From Adineta vaga (taxonomy: Eukaryota; Rotifera), in the NCBI GenBank assembly GCA_021613535.1, contig CP075494.1, positions 11,966,001-12,030,000 of the forward strand: 64,000 nt of DNA, in the 5' to 3' direction. A program made the translations under genes and the position numbers. Positions 48,025 to 59,145 of the stretch are shown piece by piece. Every line of letters starts with the position of its first letter. The stretch's first letter is position 1. Under the pieces are notes generated by a model. It was not told the DNA's origin. It did not search any database and saw nothing but the letters and a program-made list of their open reading frames with translations.

Positions 48025-48590
48025 TTATAAAAGAATTCGTCTTTTCTCATAGGAGTATGTGTGATGAACAGATTTGCATTGTTGTGGTCCTATTTGATTA
48101 GTGTTTCGAATTCGAAGACAAAATCGTTCAAAAGTAATTGTAAATAAAACATAAATCAATTGTTGACGAAATCGTTTTGATACAAATGTATTCATGTAAA
48201 ATGGATCCTAAAAAATATTGAATAAATAATTCATTTTTGTTAAATAAATTGATATTTACTGAAAAATGAAAATGATTAATAACAATTATTATATTTGTGA
48301 TTAAATTTAATTTTGTCAAGATTATCGAACCACCTTTAATATTATGATAACTTTAAATATACTAAGAATCACTGACGGAAAACCAGTTATGATATCAAAA
48401 AGACCTCTACAGGAACTATTGTTGTTAATCGTTTATCTAATTCACGTCGAACTAATGGAATTGTTCTAAATGCAATCTGTTGAACATTTCAATATGCTCA
48501 AATTGAAAATAAAATCATAATTATTAATGGAATAATATTGATAATAATTCGTGAATAAAAAAATAATGACCATTTCTTTGACTTGTAATA
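48025..48590 (-). pseudogene. decayed rhodopsin-like GPCR (TM5 to C-terminus)
   Basis: On the minus strand from about 48590: a TM5-like stretch (SRIIINIIPLIIMILFSI), two in-frame TGA codons (48498-48500 and 48489-48491) where Trp or another residue is expected, then NVQQIAFRTIPLVRRELDKRL, then a frameshift into a TM6-like stretch (DIITGFPSVILSIFKVII) and further stops. After an intron-like gap with acceptor at 48208, the last exon (48025-48207) is open: DPFYMNTFVSKRFRQQLIYVL is the end of TM7 and helix 8 (DPFYM for NPxxY). The RTIPLVRRELDK loop is one I associate with a large receptor family of bdelloid rotifers. TM1-4 are not found upstream. Not functional as read. Confidence 0.72.
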
Positions 48591-49370
48591 GATATTCAAA
48601 AGAAAATAATTCCGTAGGATATAAATCGAGCTAATTTATTATATATCGATCGTCAAGACTAACTTCGTTGACCCTCGACGGAATTCTCCGAGTTGAGTGC
48701 GTATGGGACGGAACCAGAGGTATTTCTGTCAAAACATGATTTTTCATTTGATGAAAAATCTCGGTTTCGGAGACCGGAACGACCAACCTGGGATTCTTTA
48801 AAAACATTTTGTCAATTACTTTGAAAAATCTTTCCAACTTTTTATTTTCATTACCAGACAATTAAAATCTTTTGTACTATAGCCAAGCATGACGCGTGAT
48901 TATTTTATGCATTAAAAATCATGCACAATCGATTAATATCACACAACTATGATTCTTAGAGAAAGAATCTCTGAAAATCTTCCAAAGATCTTATGACTAT
49001 TTCAAAACTATCTCTATCCGATTTTCCATAGGTTTTTACCCATACAAACAAGTTTTCACTATATTTGAAGAATTAGACATTTAGTTAACACATCACCAAA
49101 ACTGTAAATTTTGCATATTTCGATGAAATATGGAAATTTAATAAAAAACAGCAAATTTTAGTATTTCGCTGAAGTTAAAAAGTAGATATTCGTGATGAAT
49201 GATGTGAAAAAATGACAAAAAAAAATTTTACTCGACGTTTGAATTGCCTGCACCTTATCTTTGGCCATTTGGAAACAGACTGCTATGGCACTATTCGAAT
49301 AAGTTTTGAAGAGAATGAGCTGAGGGAGAAATCTCGTAAGACTGAAGTGTTTTATTCATACTTAGGGTGT
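48591..49370. other. non-coding, possible relics
   Basis: A minus-strand open stretch at 48631-48861 lacks an ATG (it opens with TTG) and has no recognised content. The rest is AT-rich with no clear signal. Confidence 0.35.
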
Positions 49371-49638
49371 ACTAAAAGTTCGTGACCGGAAGTTTAAAAT
49401 TTTAGAAAACAGTAAGTATTGAATATTTTATGATGAGAATATATAGTATTACGTCTTATTTTTAATAATCTATAGAACTGCTATATCTTGGATTTAGTAC
49501 TAACATTCTGCTAGATAAAAGATCCTGACAATATTAAAGCGGCACAGGAAGAGAAAGAAATATTCGTAGTTTTATATTTTTTTAATGCTCAAAATAATCA
49601 CCCTTATTTTCGATACAAAGTTCCATCCTTTGCAACAA
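49371..49638 (-). mobile_element. 3' end of a Tc1/mariner-type transposon (relic)
   Basis: The sequence after a TA dinucleotide at 49369-49370 begins CTTAGGGTGTACTAAAAGTT, of the form seen in mariner terminal inverted repeats. Inward, on the minus strand, an open stretch ending at TAA 49582-49584 reads LLQRMELCIENKGDYFEH, the characteristic C-terminus of mariner transposases (xRWxxCIxxxGxYFE). The rest of the transposase (catalytic DD[D/E]) and the other terminal repeat are not found nearby, so this is a truncated, dead copy. Confidence 0.65.
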
Positions 49639-49926
49639 CAAGGTTTATAATAATTACTGATATAATATTAATTATAAATCAATTTCATGTTATTAAGCTT
49701 AAGACAATCTATATATATATATTTGTTTGCGTCTGTCAATAGATGCCACAAGTAGAAAACGTCAATACAAAACATTTTATTGTACTTGACAACATAATGG
49801 AGACATAGCAACGTTAGATGTGAAAGTAAAAGAAAAAAACGTTAACAGAACTGGTAAAAAGAAAATTTGTGTTGTAGTTACATTGGTGTATTATTTTTCG
49901 AAAAAGTTAAAATATAATTTGCAAAG

Positions 49927-51061
49927 ATGATGAACAGTCGAGCGAATGTCCGACCTTTTAATCCTCATTGTCTGATTGGAAATTGGTATGAAGATCGAGT
50001 GATGGAAGAAGTATAGAGAAAAATGATTAAATTTGCTTTGATTTGATTTAATTTGAATATTTTATAGGAAGTTCTAAATGATTTTCTCGATAAACGATAT
50101 ACAGGTCAATTAGCATCACAAAAGATGACAGAAGTTGAACGTATGTCACAATCGGTAAAATGATCTTTATAGAAAGATTTTCGATACTATCGTTAAATGT
50201 TTATTCTAGTTACCATTGAGTGTGTCTGGAGGTGATGGTTTACTTCGTTTTGGTCATCAAATCGTTCTTGCTAATACATGGACAGATTCAGCTCCATTCA
50301 CAGGCGAGAAATCCCAAATGAACTGTTGTTTAGCTCTTGGTATTCCACATTCATCAGGTGGAGATAGTGGAGCAATAGAATTAACAGCAACAGGAACGAC
50401 ATTGATGCGTCCAACACTTCGTTCAGGTTTTATTATTCAACGGTAAAAGAAATGTCATTCAAAAGACGTTGAAATAATTCATGTACATTTTTTAGACCAA
50501 ATCTTGCTGTTGACTCTCAATCGGTTAAATATGGTGATGAAATTATGATATCGGATACAAATGGACAAGTAGATTATTACTTTTGTTCTTTTTCATTTGA
50601 TGTTTTAATCAATTGATTTTAGTTATTTTTATCGTGTGTTAAAAGTGGAACACGATCTGCTCGAACATGTGATGTTATATTTACGAACCAACGAAATCGA
50701 AGTAGTGTTTGGATTGTTCTGCATCCAAGTTCACATTTAAGATTAGAATTTGAAGGATCCGAAGTGAAGGTATTTCATTGATTTTGTTTATCTCGACTTT
50801 TCTTCTAAACTCTCTCGTTCTCAAGATTGATGATAAGGTTGTACTTGCTCATGCATCAACGAATAAATGTTTATCTGTCAATGGAGGACATTCCAATCGG
50901 TAGGAAAACTAGTTTTCTAACAGAATTTCTTCATTGTCTTTCAATCGTTTAGATCGCCCTATGGACGTGAATTTGAACTTTTATGCGAATTATCCACGGG
51001 TAGTCATACATCGTATCAATCTCCAATTCTGTGGAAATTTCAAACACAACCAGCATATTAA
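49927..51061 (+). CDS. CFAP161: cilia- and flagella-associated protein 161 homologue
   Basis: Seven exons (49927-50010, 50068-50154, 50210-50442, 50496-50568, 50623-50769, 50826-50899, 50953-51061) give 268 aa, close to the human length of about 300. Matches: IGNWYEDRVMEEEVLNDFLDKR at the N-terminus (human IGNWNED...EE), VSGGDGLLRFGHQIVLAN, then SVKYGDEIMISDTNG (human YGQDFCLG), and late VLAHASTNKCLSVNGG followed by GREFELLCELSTG. CFAP161 is a microtubule inner protein of motile cilia doublets; rotifers are heavily ciliated. The first ATG (49927) is directly followed by a second. A purine-rich GC/GT repeat lies 50 bp after the stop. Confidence 0.9.
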
Positions 51062-51111
51062 TATATATTTAATTTCTTTTCTTTTATTAGAAAAAACAAA
51101 AAACTTTCGTC

Positions 51112-51134
51112 TGCGCGCGCGTGTGTGTGTGTGT
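51112..51134. repeat. GC/GT dinucleotide repeat
   Basis: (GC)n passing into (GT)n, about 23 bp, in the space between the convergent CFAP161 and fibulin genes; a possible Z-DNA former. Confidence 0.85.
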
Positions 51135-51237
51135 CATCTTCTTCTGCAAAAAACAAAAATAGACGCACTCTTTTTTTTGTCACATTTAATCGATCCAGAA
51201 AAGAAAGAAAAACAGGTTATAAAAAGGTTAATTAGTT

Positions 51238-54200
51238 TCAGGGATAAAAATCATATTGACTAACATAAATCAATATTTTCATAATTGAAATTGAATTTAA
51301 CATACTGTTTGTATAGATTTTCATTTCAATATTTAATTCAATTTCTTGTAAGGCATTTAATTCTTTAACAACAACTAAATGTGCATTATGAGGTGGATAA
51401 CGTTTCAATTGAAAATGTTCAAAGGATGTTTGAGTGAGATTTGTAAATGGATCACGTGCATTGATTAAACGTAGATCGAATTCAACATGTTGATTCATTG
51501 TCAACTGACTATTTCGTATACGAAAGATTTCCGTTGGAATACGTGTTTTAGCTGGAGAAAAAGGAAACAAAATAAAATTATCAGTTCAATCTTCAAGAGT
51601 TTTACATACCAGGTAAAGCAATAAATGAATAAACAATTTTAACTGGTTTACTAACTGTACAACGTAAATTTGGATCGTTTTGATTGTCATTACACCAACG
51701 TGCACTTAATTGACATCGACTAAAGACAAAAACCACATATTCGAAATAAAAATTTTGAAATTAATTTTACCTGTTGCCATGTTTTTCATAACCTTTAGGA
51801 CAATCGACATAATAACAGCGGTAGGCACCACGAAGATTTACGCAAACATCATCTGCACGACAATTATGTGTATTAAGTTGACATTCATCCATATCTTGGC
51901 ATAGACGACCACGTTCAAGAGAAAATCCAGATGGACAAATACATTTGTAAGAACCTGGTGTATTTACACAATGATATTGACATAAATTAGGAATCATCGA
52001 ACATTCATCGAGATCTAATTATAACATAAAGAAATGATGATTTCTTTTTCGGAGAAAATTTGAATTATTAGTTTACCTCGACAAGTTCGTTTATCACCAT
52101 TTAATCGATAACCTTCTTTACATAAACACTAGAAAAAGAAAATTAAACATTTTTTCTTTTTTAATTTCTAAAATAGAAACTTTATTTACATAATATGATC
52201 CTTGAACATTAATACATTTCTGTTCGCATGTGTCTGGTGATGTTTGACATTCATCAATATCTAGTCAATAAATATATTTGAACATCTGTCTTATTTTTTG
52301 TGATATTTATTACCTTCACAAAATGCACGTTCAGCTAACATTTTGTAACCAGCAACACAATCACACTAGAAAATACGAGATGTAAAAGTCTCAATTGAAA
52401 TTGCCTTATTTATTAATTAGTTACAGCATAGGAGCCAGGTGTATTACGACAGAATGAATTTGTTGGACATATTGAATGTCCACGTCCACATTCATCATCA
52501 TCTAAAAAAAATGAATAATATTATTCATTCAATGATAAAATCTATAGAAGACATACCAACACAAGCACCATATTTGAAGACAAACCCTGCCGGACATTGA
52601 CACTTTAGTAAGCAAAATGATTCAATCGAGTCTATTTTTGCAGTTGAAAAGACTTACATAAAATGATCCATATGTATTTTTACATGTTGCCGGTGGTAGA
52701 CATGTATGATTTCCAATAGTGCATTCATCAATATCTAGGAAAAAAGAAAATTAGAGTTTATAACAAGTTATATGTTTTTGTTCAAACTACCTAAACATTG
52801 TAGATCTTTCATTTCTAATCCATTTGAACAGGCAAATGTTTGAACACATTTATATGAGCCCGGTGTATTATCACATCTTTCACCAAGTTTACATGGACTT
52901 GGTTTTTGTGCACATTCATTGATATCTAAATCAATATAATACTATTTTTCAATTTAAATATCAATCTAGATAACATACCAATACACTTTCCAAAAAGAGT
53001 TATATTATAACCTGGTTGACATTGAATCTTTTCACAACGACCAAAGAAAGCATTGAATTTTTCTCCAAATGTACAATTTTGTGGTATACATCTATAGTTT
53101 TCGAAATTATTCCAAGAAAAGATGAATTTATCATAATATCGTTACTTATATGTTCCAGGAACATTTTTACAAATATAACCAGGTCTAAAAAAAACAAGTG
53201 AAGTATTATTTTTTATTTAATTATCAAATCATTCTGTTCTTACCTACACTCATCTATATCTTGTTCACATTCATCAATATCTAAGTAGAAGAAAAAAAAC
53301 AGTAAAGAAAATTCATTAATTACAAAAAGAAACCTTCCGAATTCTTACCAATACATGTTTGTGTAATTGGATCAACTTGATAACCAGTACCACAATTTCT
53401 CTCTCGAATACATCTATTATCAAAATCTGTTGTTTTCTTTGAGAGAAAAAAACGATTTTCGATCTTACCTAAATGAACCAGGCATATTCTCACAGCGTTG
53501 ACCATGCGTGCAATTATGTTTATGTAAAGCACATTCATCAATATCTGAATCAATGAATAAAAGAAAACTAAGATTAATTAGAAATAAATTATTCATACCG
53601 CGACATTCTCCTTGTTTGAGCGACCATGTATAACCAGGATCACATCCTTCAACACATCGATAAGAACCTGGTGTATTTTCACATTTCATTGTTTTCGCAC
53701 ATGGACTTGAAAGACATTCATTGATGTCTAAATTTATCTTATCGTATATCAGAAAATTTTCTTTCCAAAATACATACCATGACAGCGTCCATTTTCTCCC
53801 ATTTCAAAACCTGCATCACAATTTACTAGAAGAAAAACAAACAATACAAGAATTTGATTATGTTTTTCTTAATTACAAGATTTTGCTTTCTTGCAACAAC
53901 TTGCAAATTGTTCACTACATCTTTCATCGAGAACAGTCACCGGTTCACAATCTTCATGCTCTCGACCTGCTCGAACACCTAATTCGCAACATTTACAACA
54001 CATCTGAAGAATAGAAAAAAAGAAACTAATTCAATTGAAATAATTTAATGATTATCTTACCTGATATGTATCTTTGGATTCAAGTTTTGTTTCATTACAA
54101 GGTAATAATCGAAGTGCTGTTTTTAAACCTTCTTCACAAAAGAATTGTCGTAAATTCGATAAACAACATATATGAGCTAAGAATCGACAATTAGCTGAAT

Positions 54201-54436
54201 GATTTGTATGATTTTCCGTAATCAATGATTGTAATGTTACAGTACATGTTTTAGTACTTTCAGCTTGAATTCGACCTGTTTGACAACATTCTTCTACATT
54301 ATTACGAAATGCATCTGAAACAAATTCAATCAGAAAAAAAGCCAATTGATATCTTATATATTCATTTACCTGTAACCAATGAATATACGGTTAGTTGTCC
54401 TAAAAGAACAATGATTATTTTCGAAAACATATTCAT
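51238..54436 (-). CDS. fibulin (anaphylatoxin-like and calcium-binding EGF domains)
   Basis: Secreted extracellular-matrix glycoprotein of the fibulin-1/2 type. About 20 exons. 54370-54436 encodes a signal peptide (MNMFSKIIIVLLGQLTVYS). 54061-54314 and 53877-54003 encode anaphylatoxin-like modules with paired Cys (EECCQTG, HICCLS, MCCKCC, SCCKK). Then follow about nine EGF-like repeats, mostly calcium-binding with D-I-D-E-C starts (exons at 53599-53727, 53469-53544, 53349-53413, 53244-53280, 52979-53091, 52791-52925, 52658-52734, 52425-52501, 52189-52260, 51771-52014). The last two exons (51610-51719, 51238-51551) encode the fibulin C-terminal domain (EFDLRLINARDP). One exon, 53244-53280, is only 37 nt. 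Protein domains are secure; the exact fibulin type is not. Confidence 0.87.
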
Positions 54437-55644
54437 GACGTTTTTTTGTTTGCTTTCCTAGTGCAATCTATCTAATGATACTAATAGAAATCAACCGATA
54501 ATGTCTTCTGTCCAAACTCGTTTTTTCCTTTTCTCTTTCTTGTTGATATGATATTACAACAGCATCAATTCTATTCGACCTTCGTACTCGTCCTCATCTG
54601 TTCTCTCAAAGCGCTGTTTATGTACTCACTTAATCGATTGTCAACGACACATTCTATCTCTTATATCTCCAATGAGATATATACGATATGTTCGCATGCA
54701 GTTGCTTTTGGAGATTGTTTCCCATTCAATGATTATTTCTATATTATTATGCAAGCAATCAATGATCAATCTAACTGATCCATAGAACTCGATATTGATA
54801 ACTGAGAAAGAAAGATTCTTAATCTTGAAAGTTTTCCAATTAGAATTTAACTAATGACGATGATGTGATATGACATGTCAATTTGTTTCTAATTAGAAAA
54901 TGCTAACTTCGTTTGTTCGAATACTCTAGAGCTTTCTTTTCTTTTTTTCTCTTGTAACGATTATCTTTCAATCATTTCTGACATTCCAATAATTTCTTTT
55001 CTTTTTCTTTCTTGTTTTATTCACTAATGTGTTACTGAACTTGTTCGGTTCTTGTCTGACATGTTTAACTGACGAATAGCAGCATAAGCATATACCTTCT
55101 CCAGTCATCAAAAGGAAATAAGTGAGAGAGAGAGAGAGGGAGAGAGAGAAAAAAAGCGAGGAAAAAAGAACAAATATATAAGCATATTGCCACGTCAATG
55201 CCACTCTTTAAACATGAGACAGTTCTCTTTCTTTCTGTCTCCTTTTTTAATTTTGACGACACGAAATAAAATCCAACAAGCATTAAAAAAATAAAAGGAA
55301 CACACACGCAAGCACACATCAAACGTGTATGTAATGAAGAAAAATCTTGCAGAGAGAGGGAGAGAGACTGAGAGAAACCGAATGAAAGGAAAGAAATGAA
55401 AACATAAATATTCTTTTCATTTATACAAACATCTCTAAAACATATTCTCTCGTTTTATTATTTCCTTTTTCTACTTGCTTCTATTCATAGTTGATAAAAT
55501 CAGACAATGATGACGATTGAATAATTTCATCTGATGAAAAATCGTTTGAGATTTTTTATATATCAGATTTCTATCTATTGATATTAGCTTAGTAATATCA
55601 AAATATCAATTTGTGCTAAATAATTTTATTTTTTCTAGATAAAA
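54437..55644. other. intergenic between divergent genes, 1.2 kb
   Basis: Upstream regions of fibulin (-) and the GT31 gene (+). Contains (GA)n tracts at 55123-55150 and about 55353-55372. Open frames over these tracts are low-complexity and not called. Confidence 0.5.
55123..55150. repeat. GA microsatellite
   Basis: (GA)n with one GGG interruption, about 28 bp. Confidence 0.85.
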
Positions 55645-57247
55645 ATGAACTTTTTTCTTTTCATTATATTAATTCTTCATGTCGATAGAATATTTAGTCA
55701 GGACAATAGCACAACGACTGTTGTATCTTCAATCAAGAATCCATATGAACCACGTGATCATATAGTTAATCCACATAATTTCTCTTACATTCTCAATCCT
55801 GGTTATTCCGTTTGTAATAATAGTAATTCGGGTATATTTATTCTTGTTTATGTTCATTCGGGTCCGGGAAATTATCAACGACGAGTTGTTATACGGGAAA
55901 CATGGGCAGCACGAAGTCTATTTCCTGAGATACGTTTAGTTTTTATGATGGGAAAAAGTACCGATGAAAATTTAATGAAAGCAATTAAATATGAAAATGA
56001 AATTTATCATGATATTGTTCAAGAAGATTTTATTGATTCATATAAAAATTTAACTTTTAAAGGTATTATGGCATTGAAATGGATATCAATCTATTGTTCG
56101 AATATAAAATATATCTTGAAAGTTGATGATGATATTGTTGTGAATACATTTACATTATTTAATCATTTGAGATATTTGGATAAAAATAATCCTGAAGGAC
56201 AAAAAGGGACAATACTTTGTTTATTATGGACAGCAATGATGGTTATGAGAGATAGGTATGAGAAAGAATAATAGTTGTGAAAGAATTTATTTCTAATGTT
56301 TTTTTTTATTGATAGTAAATCAAAATGGTATTTGAGTAAAGAAGATTTTCCATTCGATAAATTTCCACCGTATTGTAGTGGTTCCGGTAAAATACAAATA
56401 TTTATTATGATAATAAATGATTTTATGTTGTTGTTTTCTTTCTCTAGCTTTTATTATAACGGGAGATATGGCAGCAAAAATGTAAGTTTGAATGAAATAT
56501 CTTGACTCAGTAAAGTATCCTGAAATAAAAATAGGCTTTGTATGAACACAATATTCTACGTTCGTATAATGTATACGCTTTAACAATGGCATCAATTGTT
56601 AAATGAAATATTTTATTTCAATAGAGTTTCGGTCGATTGATAGAAAGTATGAATCAGTGCACTTCAGACCTTTTCTTCTGGAAAAAAGAACACATACCGT
56701 GACAGTTTAATGATGTATGCAACAGAGTAGTCAAATCAATTTTAGCACAGATTACTTTTTCAGTGATTCTATTCTAACTCGATGTGAATATTGTTTACAG
56801 ATTTCGAATTTGTGTGTGATTGTGTTTCTATTACCAAACATGCAATTTATATTCAATATTCTCTTCTAGGTATAATGCTAGTCTATACATTCCATTCTTC
56901 TGGGTTGATGATTATTATATCACAGGAGCAGTAGCGACTGCAGCAAATGTTACCTATGCTCAACTTGGTTCACTATACACCATTCCCGAACAATTAGCAC
57001 ATACACGTTTCATGTCTGCTAAATCATTCTATACAATTATGTTTGGACATTTTGTAAGTCGAACAATGAACTCAAATTGAAAAATGCTTCCTTTTCTCGT
57101 TCATTCTAGCCAAATTCATTGAATAATATGCGAGAAATTTGGCGAAGAATATTAACATTACAACTCTACAAATATCCAGATCGTATTAACTTACAATCAT
57201 TCAGTTGGGACGAAACTATTCATCAGAATGACAAAGCAATACGATAA
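55645..57247 (+). CDS. GT31 family glycosyltransferase (beta-1,3-galactosyltransferase-like)
   Basis: Golgi-type enzyme transferring Gal or GlcNAc in beta-1,3 linkage. Exons 55645-56255, 56316-56386, 56448-56481, 56870-57053 and 57110-57247 give 345 aa. N-terminus MNFFLFIILILHVDRIFS is a signal or signal-anchor. Family motifs in order: RRVVIRETWAARS, VFMMGKS, FKGIMALKWISIYCSNIKYILKVDDDIVVN (DDD metal site), FPPYCSGSAFIIT and WVDDYYITGAVA, where the usual E-D-V is V-D-D. The intron at 56482-56869 is long (388 bp) for this window. An acceptor (TTTTTCTAG) lies 5 nt before the ATG. A decayed copy of intron 3 plus exon 4 is found at 58163-58517. Confidence 0.88.
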
Positions 57248-58162
57248 TTAATTGTCTGATAGAATTGCCGTGTAGCAAGCGTTTTTGTTTTTGTGATTAT
57301 AGTTTTTCCAGCGGTGAATATATTTATATATTGTTAATGATTTGTATCTCAACGAAAATAGAATTTAAAAGTGAAGGTGAATCTAAGCTTTTTTCAAATA
57401 TAATATCTATTAATGCATTGAAGTTGATCGAGCTTCGATTGCACGGTTTCTTGCTCGTTCCTAGGACTGCTCTGTTTTCTTTCAGCTTTTTCTCCATATA
57501 GTCAAAACTCAAGCTAACATAAGTAAATGTGCAAAAATTTTCACAGGACTATAGTAATTTTCATCAAACTAAAAAGAATGATGCTATTCGTCGTCCATTG
57601 GTTTCTTAAATTATAGATAAATAACGAGAAATTACTCTACATAGTCAACATGTGCTTCAACAAGATTGAGCAGATTAAGATGAGGAAAACTAATTAATTT
57701 CTAAAACTGCTGTTTTCTTTCTTGCAAAAGGATATGTATCAGTCGTTGTCAAGCATCGAACTTTGAAAAGAATCATTGAGATGAACAAAAGTTTCGAACT
57801 GATCTGGAAGTGAATAGATATGGAATTTTACTACGCCATTTACTTGTATAAAGTCGCTCGGTTCTATTGGGGTTCTAGATTCAAAATGAGCATATTCATA
57901 TTTTTTTCCAATATAACTTTGTTGAATATATTTGATGAAGTGTAGCAAATGTTTTAGCACTTGAGAATTTACTTCAATACCACCAAAAAAAGTCGAATCT
58001 CAACCCCTATTATCGATAGAAATAAGATTAATTCTTCAAGATTAGTCATTTGACGAATTAATAGAATTATGAGTTCACCGAAAAAAAGATGTGCAATGAT
58101 GTGAGGTCTATGATAGGCGTTTTAACTAAGGTTTCAATTTGTTAAAAGATGTATTATTTTCA
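57248..58162. other. gene-free stretch with an orphan open frame
   Basis: A minus-strand frame at about 57739-57990 is open without an ATG and reads like protein (SRTPIEPSDFIQVNGVVKF, FHIYSLPDQFETF), ending in TGA at 57739. It could be the relic of an exon; I do not recognise it. Nothing else seen. Confidence 0.35.
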
Positions 58163-58517
58163 CTCTCGATCGATTGATAGAAAATGTGTATCAGGATATT
58201 TCAACCATTTTCTTTTAAAAACCAAAATAGGATACATATTTTGTTAATATCAGTGCATTCTTTCAACGTTATTACTTACGAAAGTACCATACTAGTCAAA
58301 TCAATATCGACATGAATTACTTTCGCAGTGATTCTCGTGTAAATCTATATGAATAAACTACATAGCGTTTCTGTACAACACACAAAATATTGATTGATCA
58401 AACATGAGATGTTTATTGAATATTTTCTTCTAGGGGAATAATGCTGACTTATTCGTATCATTCTTCTGAGTTGATGATTATCATATCACAGGAGCAGTAG
58501 TGACTGTTGCATCTTGA
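58163..58517 (+). pseudogene. partial decayed copy of the GT31 gene (intron 3 and exon 4)
   Basis: Aligns by eye with 56633-56965: shared order of GATTGATAGAAA, CAGTGATTCT and TTCTTCTAG, then the exon-4 sequence. The copy reads NNADLFVSFF, stop TGA (58467-58469) at the conserved Trp, VDDYHITGAVVTVAS, stop TGA (58515-58517), against YNASLYIPFFWVDDYYITGAVATAAN in the parent. Only one exon is present and both flanks are lost, so it is a dead tandem duplicate. Confidence 0.8.
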
Positions 58518-59145
58518 GGATGAAGAGTTTTTAATCTTTGTTTGTTTCTTTGTAATCAGTTATTTACTATGAGAACAAATTTCGAGCGACGCTTCTTCGA
58601 CAGTTTTTAACATATGTTTTTACGTACATTTTGGCGAGCTTGGTGCAGATTTTTTAAGAAAAGAAGCAATGATTCATGTTGAAGAATCCGATTCGGAAAC
58701 TTTCAGTTCTATGTCATTCTTGTAATATCATGGAAGTAGTATTACGAATACGAAAAATTTTACTTTTTCTGACGTTTTCCAAATAATTTCGGTCCTTTCT
58801 AACCACAAAAGCCTGGAAGTCTTGCAAAAGATCTGGTCATTTTACACATATACGTAAAAAATCTTGAGATAAAGATAATAATTTAAGCCATACTTCAAAT
58901 CAATCTTTTGTCAATCACAGTACTTTTGCTTCTAAATGAAACGAATATTTCAACCCTTCTATGCATATCCAATCACACTACAACACTTATGTGCACATTT
59001 CTTCTCGAAATAGAATATCTACTAATACAATCAATTTTATTTAATGAAAAAAGAGGAATTACAGATAAACAACTAGTATGTGTTCAAATTTAGCATTATA
59101 TGCATATGTAGAAACAAATCATCTGACATCAAAGCAGTTGAATAA
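58518..59145. other. intergenic
   Basis: Between the GT31 relic and the stop of MKS1. No coding signal. Confidence 0.5.

Noticed and set aside
48631-48861. 76-codon minus-strand open frame
   Set aside because: Opens with TTG not ATG, has no convincing acceptor in frame and no recognised domain; kept only as part of the relic-rich region.
54968-55322. Overlapping minus-strand frames with Ser-Leu runs and hydrophobic stretches
   Set aside because: Produced by GA/TC microsatellites between fibulin and the GT31 gene.
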